Below, piece by piece: positions 27,022 through 35,429 of a stretch of 64,000 bases of DNA. Below the pieces are notes generated by a model. The model worked only from the letters and a program-made list of their open reading frames with translations, searched no databases and had not been told where the DNA came from. The first letter of the stretch is position 1. The number at the start of each line of letters is the position of its first letter. The stretch is from an uncultured Bacteroidota bacterium (GTDB lineage Bacteria > Bacteroidota > Bacteroidia > Bacteroidales > P3): positions 1 to 64,000 of the forward strand of contig CADAWR010000010.1 of the NCBI GenBank assembly GCA_902791695.1. Direction: 5' to 3'. The position numbers and the translations under genes are program-made.

Positions 27022-28995
27022 ATGATATTCACCAATCCTGCATTCCTCTGGGGCCTTTTGGCAGTGCTTATCCCCATCGCCGTGCACCTGCTAAACTTCC
27101 ACCGTTACCGCACGGTCTACTTCAGCAACGTGGCACGTTTGCAGGAGTTGCACACCGAGAGCCGTCGCAGCAGCAATCTGCGCCGCTGGCTACTCCTCGC
27201 CGTCCGCATCCTTGCCATCGCCTTCCTCGTGCTGGCTTTTGCCCGTCCTGTCATCCCCGACCGCGACACCGCCACGCGCAGCGGCAGCACCGTGGTGAGC
27301 GTCTTCATAGACAACAGTTTCAGCATGGAGAGCGCTTCGCAGCAGGGCAGTCTTATCGACGAGGCTGTGCGCAAAGCACGCGAGCTGGTCACCGCCTACA
27401 GCGTGGGCGACCGCTATCAGTTGCTCACCGCCGACCTTACCGGCGTGCAAATGCGTTGGCTCAGCCGTGACGAGTTCCTCGAAGCCCTCGACGAGGTGAA
27501 GCCTTCGGCGGCCTCGCCGCTGCTGTCCGACGTTGTGCGCCGCCAGCAAGCTTTCATGGCCTCCAGTGGTGCCGCCAACCGCCACGCCTACGTCATCAGC
27601 GACTTCCAGCACAGCACCACCGACCTCGACGCGCTGCCCACCGACAGCCTCGCGCTTGTGACCTTTGTGCCCCTGCAGGGCACCGAGGCCGACAATCTCT
27701 TCATAGACACCCTCGTCCTCGATGCCCCGGCCTACTTCAAGGGCGGCAGTATAGCCGTGGAGGCCACTGTGTGCAACAGCGGCAGTCGCGACGCCGAGAA
27801 GGTTCCTCTCAAACTCCTCGTCGGCGGTCATGAGCGTGCGCTGGCTACCGTCGATGTCCCCGCAGGGGCTTCGTCCAAGGTGCTGCTGCGCTTCGCCACA
27901 GATACGGTAGGCTGGCTCGACGGCTGTGTCACCATTGAGGACTATCCCGTCACCTTCGACGACAGCTATCATTTTGCACTGCTTGTTGGCGAGAGCATCA
28001 CTATGCTCGAGCTTCACAGCGGCACCCCCAATGCCGCGCTGGCACGTCTCTTTGCCGACGACAGCACCGTCAGCCTTCGCGCCTCACAGCACCTGCCGTC
28101 GTCGCTTGCCGATATCAGTTTCATAGTCCTCGACGAGATGCCCGAACTACCTTCCGGCGAACAACAGCAGCTGGCGGCATGGGTCGCCGATGGCGGCACC
28201 CAGCTCGTCATTCCCAAGCCAGGCCTCTCCACGTGGTCCAACGGCACCGTTCGCGCCAACAGCATCGACTACGACAACATCCTCTTCCGTGGTGTCTTCA
28301 GCGCCCAAAGCGACGATATGGAACTCCCCACCGTTCACGGCCACTACACCGCACTGCCCGCTTCCCATTATCCACTGTCCACCATAATCTCCCTTGCCGA
28401 CGGCACTCCCTTCCTCGCCGTCTCAGCCTCCGGCGCCGGACGTGTCTACTGCTTCTCCACGCCGCTACGCGACGAGTACACCGACTTCGCAAGCCAGGCT
28501 CTCTTCGTGCCCACGCTCTACAATATGGCCCTCTACAGCCGTCCGCAGCCGGTGCCGTGCCATACCCTCGGTACTGGCGACCCCATAGTGCTGCAAGGTC
28601 GCTACGACCTCAATACACCGCCACAATTGTCACCTGTCAGCTCCCAGGTTCCAGCGCTCAGCTTCATCCCCGATGTGCGTCGCGTGGGCGACCGCTACAT
28701 GCTGGTGCCGCACGGCGAGCTCACCGAGGCCGGTATCTATACCCTCGGCAGCGAGCACCTTGCCTTCAACCACCCGCGCCGCGAGTCGCAGATGGAGTTC
28801 CTGGCCCCTGACGAGGTGGCCGATGCCTTGGTGAACCATTATGGCTACAGCGTTGTTGCCAATGCCGAGCGTCACCTCGGCGAAACTTTGCGCGCCCGCG
28901 ACGGAGGCCGCAGCCTCTGGTGGCTCTGCATCCTCCTCGCCCTCGCCGCCCTCGCCGCCGAGACGGTCATACTTAGATTGAACACCAAACCCTGA
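27022..28995 (+). CDS. BatA-like protein with von Willebrand-type domain
   Basis: The N-terminal domain (residues 1-75: MIFTNPAFLWGLLAVLIPIA, then HLLNFHRYRTVYFSNVARL) is the BatA N-terminal signature, with two membrane helices. A vWA-like domain follows (about 88-230) with VFIDNSFSME, whose DxSxS-like motif is altered to DNSFS. A long periplasmic part leads to a C-terminal helix (about 635-652). The total is 657 residues. Bat proteins were linked to aerotolerance in Bacteroides, but the mechanism is unclear. No batB/C/D or MoxR gene is nearby. It is flanked by heptamer repeats on both sides. Confidence 0.82.
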   Translation: MIFTNPAFLWGLLAVLIPIAVHLLNFHRYRTVYFSNVARLQELHTESRRSSNLRRWLLLAVRILAIAFLVLAFARPVIPDRDTATRSGSTVVSVFIDNSFSMESASQQGSLIDEAVRKARELVTAYSVGDRYQLLTADLTGVQMRWLSRDEFLEALDEVKPSAASPLLSDVVRRQQAFMASSGAANRHAYVISDFQHSTTDLDALPTDSLALVTFVPLQGTEADNLFIDTLVLDAPAYFKGGSIAVEATVCNSGSRDAEKVPLKLLVGGHERALATVDVPAGASSKVLLRFATDTVGWLDGCVTIEDYPVTFDDSYHFALLVGESITMLELHSGTPNAALARLFADDSTVSLRASQHLPSSLADISFIVLDEMPELPSGEQQQLAAWVADGGTQLVIPKPGLSTWSNGTVRANSIDYDNILFRGVFSAQSDDMELPTVHGHYTALPASHYPLSTIISLADGTPFLAVSASGAGRVYCFSTPLRDEYTDFASQALFVPTLYNMALYSRPQPVPCHTLGTGDPIVLQGRYDLNTPPQLSPVSSQVPALSFIPDVRRVGDRYMLVPHGELTEAGIYTLGSEHLAFNHPRRESQMEFLAPDEVADALVNHYGYSVVANAERHLGETLRARDGGRSLWWLCILLALAALAAETVILRLNTKP

Positions 28996-28999
28996 ACAC
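28979..28999 (+). repeat. Heptamer repeat at the batA/ABC-ATPase junction
   Basis: Units TGAACAC, CAAACCC and TGAACAC. TGA triplets start at 28979 and 28993, in two frames; the gene uses the second. The next ATG starts at 29001, one base after the repeat. Confidence 0.6.
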
Positions 29000-29000
29000 T

Positions 29001-29612
29001 ATGATTCTGCAAGTAGAACATATCAGCAAGGCTTTCGGCGAGCGGCAGGTGCTCTCCGACGTTAACCTTACCGTCGACAGCGGTCAGGCTGTGGCTCTCC
29101 TCGGTGGCAACGGCGCCGGCAAGACCACCCTGCTGCGCATCATAACGCGTCTGCTTGAGCCCGACGCGGGACACGTGCTCTTCGACGGCCATCCCCTCGC
29201 CCAGGACGACCTGCGCCACATAGGCTACCTGCCCGAGGAACGCGGCCTCTACCGCAACATGCGTGTCGGCGAACAGGCCCTGTACCTCCTGCGCCTCAAA
29301 GGCCTCTCGCGCCGCGAGGCCGAAGCCGCCGCCCGCCAGTGGTTCGCCACTCTCGGCATACAGGACTGGTGGGACAGGCCTGTGCGCAAGCTCAGCAAAG
29401 GCATGCAGCAGCGCCTCCAGTTCGCCGTCAGCGTGGCCCACAGTCCGCGCCTGCTCATCCTCGACGAGCCCTTGTCGGGTCTCGACGCCGCGGGCGCCGC
29501 CATGCTCTGCTCACAGATAGCAGCCCTCAAGCAGCAGGGCACCGCCATCATTCTCTCCACCCACAACCTGCAGGCCGCCACCGACCTCTGCGACAAAACC
29601 TTCAACCTGTAA
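29001..29612 (+). CDS. ABC transporter ATP-binding protein (NatA-like)
   Basis: This nucleotide-binding subunit has 203 residues, short for the family. Walker A is GGNGAGKTT (about residues 35-43), the signature KLSKGMQQRLQFA is near 131, Walker B is RLLILDEPLSGLD, and the switch histidine is in ILSTHNLQA. GYLPEERGLYRNM is typical of the NatA/CcmA-type group. The permease gene follows 19 bp later, so they form one exporter. The substrate is unknown. Confidence 0.9.
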   Translation: MILQVEHISKAFGERQVLSDVNLTVDSGQAVALLGGNGAGKTTLLRIITRLLEPDAGHVLFDGHPLAQDDLRHIGYLPEERGLYRNMRVGEQALYLLRLKGLSRREAEAAARQWFATLGIQDWWDRPVRKLSKGMQQRLQFAVSVAHSPRLLILDEPLSGLDAAGAAMLCSQIAALKQQGTAIILSTHNLQAATDLCDKTFNL

Positions 29613-29629
29613 CCCGTAACCCGTAACCT
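29609..29629 (+). repeat. Heptamer repeat at the ATPase/permease junction
   Basis: Units GTAACCC, GTAACCC and GTAACCT. TAA triplets start at 29610, 29617 and 29624, one per frame; the ATPase gene uses the first. The permease ATG begins at 29632, two bases after the repeat. Confidence 0.78.
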
Positions 29630-29631
29630 TT

Positions 29632-30888
29632 ATGAAAACCCTCCTTGTCATTGCCCGCGAATGCCGCCTGCGCCTGCGACGCCCCGCCTTCTGGGTGCTT
29701 ACCCTCGCGGTGCCCGCCGTCCTCGCGCTACTCTATGCCTTGCCAGTCATCGCCGCCCGTCAGGCCACCGAGCGCACCATTGTGCTTGTCGCCGACCAGA
29801 CAGGCCTGTTCCAGAACGGCCTCCAGTCAACCGCCGAGTTGGCCTTCGAGCCCATGCCCAGCCTCGAATACGCGCAGCGGCAGGCCTCCGACCGCGACCT
29901 TGTGCTCTTCATACCCCTGCGCGAGACTACCATACCGCACGACGCATTCCTCTACTATCGCGGCAACACCCCGTCGCTCGCCGTGCAGAGCACCATTGAC
30001 GCACAGCTGCAGACCCTCCTGCGCAACGCCATCCTCGAGGATGTCTACCAGCTCGAGCCCTCGGTCTACCATTCCGTCGAGGCCACCCACATTCGTCTGC
30101 ATGCAAGCGATGCCGCCACCGGACGCGAGAGCCACCTGCAGGTGAAGGCCGTCGTGGCTGTGGCGCTGGCCGTCGTCATGGCGCTGGCGCTGCTGCTCTT
30201 TGGCGCCCAGGTTGTGCGTGCCGTGCAGGAAGAGCGCCACAACCGCGTGGCCGAAGTGGTGGCTACCTCCATACGTCCCGTGCAGTTGCTGGCCGGCAAG
30301 GTGGCCGGCGTGGCCCTCACCGCCATGCTGCAGCTTGCCCTGTGGCTGGTTCTCACGGCGGCAGCCATAGCCGGCGTACAGGCCGCCAATCCCACCCTCT
30401 TCGAGCAGGCCCGCGCCGAGCAAATGCACAACAGCTTCGCCACCAAGGGCGAGGCGGCGACGGCCCAGTACAACGCCCCCGTGCAGCTGGTCGACCAGAC
30501 CGTCCAGGGCCTCGCGGCCATACAGCTGCCCGTGGTCGCCGGTGCCTTCGTGCTCTTCTTCCTTCTGGGTTACCTGCTCTACGGCTCGCTGCTTGCCGCC
30601 CTTGCCGCGCGTCTCGATGCCGAAGCCGATGCCACCCAGTGGGCGCTCCTCGCAGGCTCGCCCCTGCTGCTCGCCCTCGCGCTGACGCCGCTGGTGCTGC
30701 GCGCCCCGGCGGGCGCACTGGCCTCGTGGCTCACCGTCGTCCCCTTCACAGCCCCTGTGGCCGCCATGCTGCGTTTGCCCTTCGGGCTCCCTGTATGGCA
30801 GGTCGCCGTAGCCGCCCTGCTGCTGCTCATCCTTGCCGCCGGTACCGCCCTCATTGCCGCCCGCACCTACCGCCGCCGCATAGTTTAG
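29632..30888 (+). CDS. ABC-2 type permease (NatB-like)
   Basis: This 418-residue permease has one helix near the N-terminus (about residues 17-37) and a periplasmic domain up to about 175. Five or so C-terminal helices follow, the arrangement of the NatB/YhaP group of ABC-2 exporters. The motif EERHNRVAEVVATSIRP after the second helix is characteristic of that group. It pairs with the ATPase immediately upstream. The gene is very GC-rich; hand count of one 60-base line at 30241 gives 39 G+C. Confidence 0.88.
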   Translation: MKTLLVIARECRLRLRRPAFWVLTLAVPAVLALLYALPVIAARQATERTIVLVADQTGLFQNGLQSTAELAFEPMPSLEYAQRQASDRDLVLFIPLRETTIPHDAFLYYRGNTPSLAVQSTIDAQLQTLLRNAILEDVYQLEPSVYHSVEATHIRLHASDAATGRESHLQVKAVVAVALAVVMALALLLFGAQVVRAVQEERHNRVAEVVATSIRPVQLLAGKVAGVALTAMLQLALWLVLTAAAIAGVQAANPTLFEQARAEQMHNSFATKGEAATAQYNAPVQLVDQTVQGLAAIQLPVVAGAFVLFFLLGYLLYGSLLAALAARLDAEADATQWALLAGSPLLLALALTPLVLRAPAGALASWLTVVPFTAPVAAMLRLPFGLPVWQVAVAALLLLILAAGTALIAARTYRRRIV

Positions 30889-30912
30889 CTCCTCCGTATT
30901 CTCTCCGTATCT

Positions 30913-30998
30913 TCTCCGACTGTTCTACGGTTGTTCACCGGTTGTTCGACGGTTTAAACCGTTAAACAACCGGTGAACAACCGTAGAACAGTCGGAGA
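30913..30998. repeat. Palindromic repeat, copy 2 (43-bp arms)
   Basis: Arms 30913-30955 and 30956-30998 pair with only two mismatches around the centre ACGGTTTAAACCGT. The 11-bp modules of the right arm are AACCGTTAAAC, AACCGGTGAAC and AACCGTAGAAC, then AGTCGGAGAGG. The module order differs from copy 1, yet both arms changed together. It lies between two co-oriented genes, 25 bp after the permease stop. Confidence 0.9.
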
Positions 30999-31084
30999 GG
31001 GGACGAAGGGGGGAGGGAGAAGAGGCTTAGTGGCAGGTGGTTGCAGATGGTGGAGCGATGAATTTTTTTCATATTTTAAACTTT

Positions 31085-31118
31085 TTTGCGCGTATGTAAA
31101 AAAAAAGTCGTAATTTTA
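31085..31118 (+). promoter_or_regulatory. recJ promoter
   Basis: TTTG at 31085-31088 and TAATTTTA at 31111-31118, 22 bp apart, the same boxes and spacing as before mraZ. Transcription would start near 31125, leaving a leader of under 10 nt before the recJ ATG. Confidence 0.5.
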
Positions 31119-31131
31119 CGGCCAGAAAAAT

Positions 31132-32979
31132 ATGAAAGAAAAACATTGGATAATCAACAAAGACTATGATTTAGAGACTGTTGACAATCTTGCTGCTTCG
31201 CTGGGCGTGGACCGAATAATCGCCACACTGCTTGTAGAGCGTGGTATAACGACGTTTGAGGAGGCGCGGAGATTCTTCCGCCCCGGGCTCGACCAGATAC
31301 ACGACCCCTTCCTGATGAAGGGCATGCGACAGGCGATAGACCGCATCAACGAGGCTATACAGAAACAGGAACGCATCATGGTCTACGGAGACTACGACGT
31401 CGACGGAACGTCGGCCGTAGCGCTGGTTTATTCCTACTTCAAGGAGCTGGACCGAAACATAGACTTTTATGTGCCCGACCGTGAGCGCGAGGGCTACGGC
31501 ATCTCGTATCAGGGCATCGACTATGCCCACGAGACGGGTGTCAAGCTTATGATAGCCCTCGACTGCGGCATCAAGGCTATGGAACAGGTGGACTACGCCA
31601 AGGAACGAGGCATAGACTTCATCATCGGCGACCACCACCTGCCGGGTGACGAGGTGCCGCGCGCAGTGGCGGTGCTGGATCCCAAGCAAGTGGACTGCCC
31701 CTACCCCTACAAGGAGCTCAGCGGCTGCGGCATAGGCTTCAAGATTGTGGAGGCCCACCTCGAGGAGAGGATGGGTGTGCGGCTGTGCGACATGCCCGAG
31801 CAACTCGACGCCGCACGCCGTCAGCGGCAGGAAGAGCTCAAGCTGAAGTTGCTGAAATATCTGGACCTTGTGGCTGTCAGCATTGCGAGCGACATAGTGC
31901 CTATCATGGGCGAGAACCGTGTGCTGGCCTTCTTCGGCCTGCGGGTGCTCAACACGAAGCCGCGCCCCGGCATAGAGGCCATACTGCGCTACGGTCATGT
32001 CGACAAACGGCGTGCCGAACAGCCAGAAGGTGACGGCACTGCTGCTCAGGCTGACAAGAAGGCCGGATACTTCGAGAAGGAACTCACGATAAGCGATCTG
32101 GTCTTCCTTATAGGGCCGCGCATCAACGCTGCAGGCCGCATACGGTCGGCTTTCGACAGTGTGCGACTGATGCTCACCCAGGACCCGGCTATAGCCCGTC
32201 AGCTGGCCGACGACATCAACAACTACAATATGGAGCGCAAGGACCTCGACACGGCAGCTACCGAGGAAGCCAAGCGGCGCATCGAGCAGGACCCCTTCTA
32301 CGTCGGGCGCCAGTCGCTGGTGCTTTACGACCCGGGTTGGCATCGCGGCGTGGTGGGCATCGTGGCCAGTCGCATTGTGGAGGCATACAACAAGCCGGCC
32401 ATAGTGTTCACCGAAGGTTCCGACGGCCTGATCACCGGTTCGGCGCGTTCGCTCAAGGAGTTCGACATGCATGAGGCTTTGGAGAAATGTGCCGACCTGC
32501 TGGAGCACTTCGGCGGTCACAAGAGTGCCGCCGGCGTGAGCCTGAAGAAGGAGAACATGCGTGCCTTTGTGGACAGGCTTGAGATGCTTGTGCGCGAGAG
32601 TATAGGTACCGCCGAGGTGGTGCCGGAGATTGAGGTGGACGCCGAGATAGGCTTCTCGCAGGTGACGCCGAAGTTCCTGCGCATACTCAAGCAGTTTGCC
32701 CCCTTCGGGCCGGAGAACAATGTGCCGGTCTTTGTGAGCCGCGAGTTGGTGGATACCGGCAATGCCCGCATTGTGGGTACCAACCATCTTAAGTTCAATG
32801 CCATACCGCTTACCGAGCGCTCGGCCCCTTACCCTGCCATAGCTTTTCAGATGGGCGAAGCCCTGAACGGCATGCGACGTGGCGACCGCTTCGATCTCTG
32901 CTACCAGCTGGAGGAGAACTACTGGCGCGGCAAGACCGAGATTCAGCTCAACGTGAAGGATATTAAGTTCTGCGACTGA
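31132..32979 (+). CDS. recJ: Single-stranded-DNA-specific exonuclease RecJ
   Basis: RecJ degrades single-stranded DNA 5' to 3' in recombination and mismatch repair. The DHH phosphoesterase motifs are GDYDVDG (Asp87, Asp89, Asp91), LDCGI (Asp144) and GDHH (167-169). DHHA1 follows with GGHKSAAGVSL, and the OB-fold domain lies at the C-terminus (PFGPENNVPVF). At 615 residues it is a little longer than the E. coli protein (577). The extra part includes a hydrophilic insert near residues 300-318. Confidence 0.95.
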   Translation: MKEKHWIINKDYDLETVDNLAASLGVDRIIATLLVERGITTFEEARRFFRPGLDQIHDPFLMKGMRQAIDRINEAIQKQERIMVYGDYDVDGTSAVALVYSYFKELDRNIDFYVPDREREGYGISYQGIDYAHETGVKLMIALDCGIKAMEQVDYAKERGIDFIIGDHHLPGDEVPRAVAVLDPKQVDCPYPYKELSGCGIGFKIVEAHLEERMGVRLCDMPEQLDAARRQRQEELKLKLLKYLDLVAVSIASDIVPIMGENRVLAFFGLRVLNTKPRPGIEAILRYGHVDKRRAEQPEGDGTAAQADKKAGYFEKELTISDLVFLIGPRINAAGRIRSAFDSVRLMLTQDPAIARQLADDINNYNMERKDLDTAATEEAKRRIEQDPFYVGRQSLVLYDPGWHRGVVGIVASRIVEAYNKPAIVFTEGSDGLITGSARSLKEFDMHEALEKCADLLEHFGGHKSAAGVSLKKENMRAFVDRLEMLVRESIGTAEVVPEIEVDAEIGFSQVTPKFLRILKQFAPFGPENNVPVFVSRELVDTGNARIVGTNHLKFNAIPLTERSAPYPAIAFQMGEALNGMRRGDRFDLCYQLEENYWRGKTEIQLNVKDIKFCD

Positions 32980-33057
32980 ATTGACACCGACTACAGAACA
33001 AACATCATTTGATTGCAGCTTACGCCAGGAGAATACTAACCGATAATTTTAGATATT

Positions 33058-35406
33058 ATGAAAAAAATACTACTCACATTGACGATGGTCGCGATGGCGT
33101 TGACAGCGGTGGCACAAACGTTCGTTGAGACCAACGCCGATGGCAAGGAGCTGAAGTATACTGTGGCCGACGCGACAGCGCAGACGGTAAACCTTGTGGC
33201 CAACAGCTATAGCGGGCACATTGCGGTGCCGCAGCAGGTGACGCACGAGGGGGTTACCTATACAGTGGTGGGCATCGGCACGTCGTTCAAGAACAGTGCC
33301 AACCTGACCTATCTGGAGGTGCCGTCAACGGTGACTAAATTCGAGTATCAGTCGTTTCAGCAAGCCCGCCGGATTGATACGCTGGTATCGCATTCCACGA
33401 CACCAATAACTGTAGCCTATGGCACCGGAAACCCATCTGCCCTTTTTGTGGCGCGCACCAGTACAGAGCCATTGAGAGTGGAGGTCCCCTGCGGTAGCCT
33501 TCGCACCTGGCGAAACGGCTGGTGGGGTGTGATGCCCGGACTGCGCAGCGACTGTGCCGTATACCTGGCAGTGGTGCCTAGCGAGGACAGCATCGTCCGT
33601 GTGGACAGCGTGATTGTCAACGGCCGCGCACACTACAGCAATGGCTGGTACGAGATTGGCGACACAGCGCATGTGGCTGCCGAACGTTTTGTATGGCGCA
33701 ACGAATACGGCGGAATAATGCAGAGGTACGCCCAGTTCTTTGGCTGGAGCAACGGCATCATGGACATGCAGTTCGACCACGTGGTCACGGGAAGTGACAC
33801 AATAGAGGCTTATTGCAGCGAGGTGATGCACAACACGGTGTATGCCAACAATGTGTATGCCGGCTTTGTGTCGACATACGGCAATATCGGATACGATGGA
33901 AGCATCTCCCAATATCAGGTAGAGTACGCCGCCACCGGCGGCAACAGCCAACGGGGTTCAACGTTATACCAGACAAACCTGTGGATTGGCAACGGCACGA
34001 AGTTGGCAGCAGGGCGCTTCTGGAACAACGGATGCGACTACTTCCCCGGCCCGCTGCGCCTTGCCGACGCACAGACCGACTGGACCACGGCCAGACAATA
34101 CAACAAAGTGTGGCGCGTCAATCGAGGCATGATAGACTACCATATTGAGCACTGCGGTGACGCGGGCTACACGCCGCTGGAAGATATCGCCACATGGCCT
34201 GGCAACGGGCCAGAGGGGTATGCACAACAACTGGCGCCATATTATGATGCAGACAACGACGGCATATACAACCCGATGGCCGGAGACTACCCGATAATAC
34301 GTGGCGACGAGTGCACGTTCTCTATATTCAACGACGCCTTCATGCCACACACTGAGAGCGGTGGCCAGCCCCTCGGCATAGAGGTGCACTGCATGACCTA
34401 TGCTTTCGATGAGCCCGACTCTGCAATGGGGTACACCGTCTTCACGCACTACGACATCTACAACCGCGCCTCGGAAAGCTATGAGGGAGTGTATGTCGGT
34501 GCATTCACTGACTTTGACATCGGGGTGGCCAGTGACGACTATATAGGTTGCGACGTGCAGCGCAACATGTTCTACGGCTACAACGGCCAGGCTGTGGACC
34601 TTTCCGGCGTAGGCAGCTTTGTTGGTGTGCCGCCGGCACAGAGCTGCACGTTCCTCGGCGGAGCCCAAGCCTCCGCCAGCGACCGCCTCGGCATGACCAA
34701 TTTCACATACTATCTCAACAGTGTCTCGGGCAGAAATGCGGAACCCTCAAACGCAAAAGATTACTATAATTATATGCGTTCCTTATGGCGCGACAGTACC
34801 CATGTGACATTCGGAGGAGATGGGCTGAGCGGCACCATCAACTGCACGCACATGTTCCCATGGGACAGCGACCCTGAGCACCTGAGCACTGGCGGCATAG
34901 ATCCAGGCTTCATGTGGTCGGAAGTCATGGAGGGCAACCCTCCGAGCGACAGACGTGGTGTTGGCGCCAGCGGCCCATTCACCTTCACAGCAGGCAGCGT
35001 GCAGCAGATTGACTTGGCGTACACAACGGCCTGGGGCGGCGACTTCGTAAACTCAGTAAGCGTCCTCGGCTTCGCCACCGACAATGTACGCCGCCAGTGG
35101 ATACGTGACACTACCGATACCGGACGCCCCTTCACCTACCGCCCCTATTCCGCGCCACACGATATTGGCATCAGCGGCGTGGTGAATGACGCGGCCATAC
35201 GGCTCTACCCCAACCCCACAGACGGGAAGTTGCGCGTAGAGGCACCAAACGTTCAGCGCATAGAGGTGTATGACCTCTACGGACGTCTCACTACGGCTGT
35301 GCAAGACACCAACAACATTGACCTCACAACGCTGCCTTCGGGCAACTATGTAGTGCGCGTCACATATGCCCAGGGGGTTGCCGTGCGACATGTGGTCAAA
35401 CGATAA
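33058..35406 (+). CDS. Secreted protein with type IX secretion C-terminal sorting domain
   Basis: The 782-residue protein carries a signal peptide (residues 1-20, ending TAVAQ) and an N-terminal segment reminiscent of BspA-type leucine-rich units (YLEVPSTVTKFEYQSF). The middle has calcium-type aspartate-rich stretches (YYDADNDGIYNPMAGDYP). The last 75 residues are a type A sorting domain with IRLYPNPTDGKLRVEA and a final strand VRHVVKR. The sorting domain directs the cargo through the PorV/PorU type IX route to the cell surface. The substrate or role of the body is unknown. It is a monocistronic-looking gene, 78 bp after recJ. Confidence 0.85.
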   Translation: MKKILLTLTMVAMALTAVAQTFVETNADGKELKYTVADATAQTVNLVANSYSGHIAVPQQVTHEGVTYTVVGIGTSFKNSANLTYLEVPSTVTKFEYQSFQQARRIDTLVSHSTTPITVAYGTGNPSALFVARTSTEPLRVEVPCGSLRTWRNGWWGVMPGLRSDCAVYLAVVPSEDSIVRVDSVIVNGRAHYSNGWYEIGDTAHVAAERFVWRNEYGGIMQRYAQFFGWSNGIMDMQFDHVVTGSDTIEAYCSEVMHNTVYANNVYAGFVSTYGNIGYDGSISQYQVEYAATGGNSQRGSTLYQTNLWIGNGTKLAAGRFWNNGCDYFPGPLRLADAQTDWTTARQYNKVWRVNRGMIDYHIEHCGDAGYTPLEDIATWPGNGPEGYAQQLAPYYDADNDGIYNPMAGDYPIIRGDECTFSIFNDAFMPHTESGGQPLGIEVHCMTYAFDEPDSAMGYTVFTHYDIYNRASESYEGVYVGAFTDFDIGVASDDYIGCDVQRNMFYGYNGQAVDLSGVGSFVGVPPAQSCTFLGGAQASASDRLGMTNFTYYLNSVSGRNAEPSNAKDYYNYMRSLWRDSTHVTFGGDGLSGTINCTHMFPWDSDPEHLSTGGIDPGFMWSEVMEGNPPSDRRGVGASGPFTFTAGSVQQIDLAYTTAWGGDFVNSVSVLGFATDNVRRQWIRDTTDTGRPFTYRPYSAPHDIGISGVVNDAAIRLYPNPTDGKLRVEAPNVQRIEVYDLYGRLTTAVQDTNNIDLTTLPSGNYVVRVTYAQGVAVRHVVKR

Positions 35407-35429
35407 AGATTCTAATTTAAAACAAGAAA

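Noticed and set aside
33044-33051. TAATTTTA as a -7 element for the T9SS cargo gene
   Set aside because: The transcription start would fall on the start codon, and no -33 box is at the right distance.
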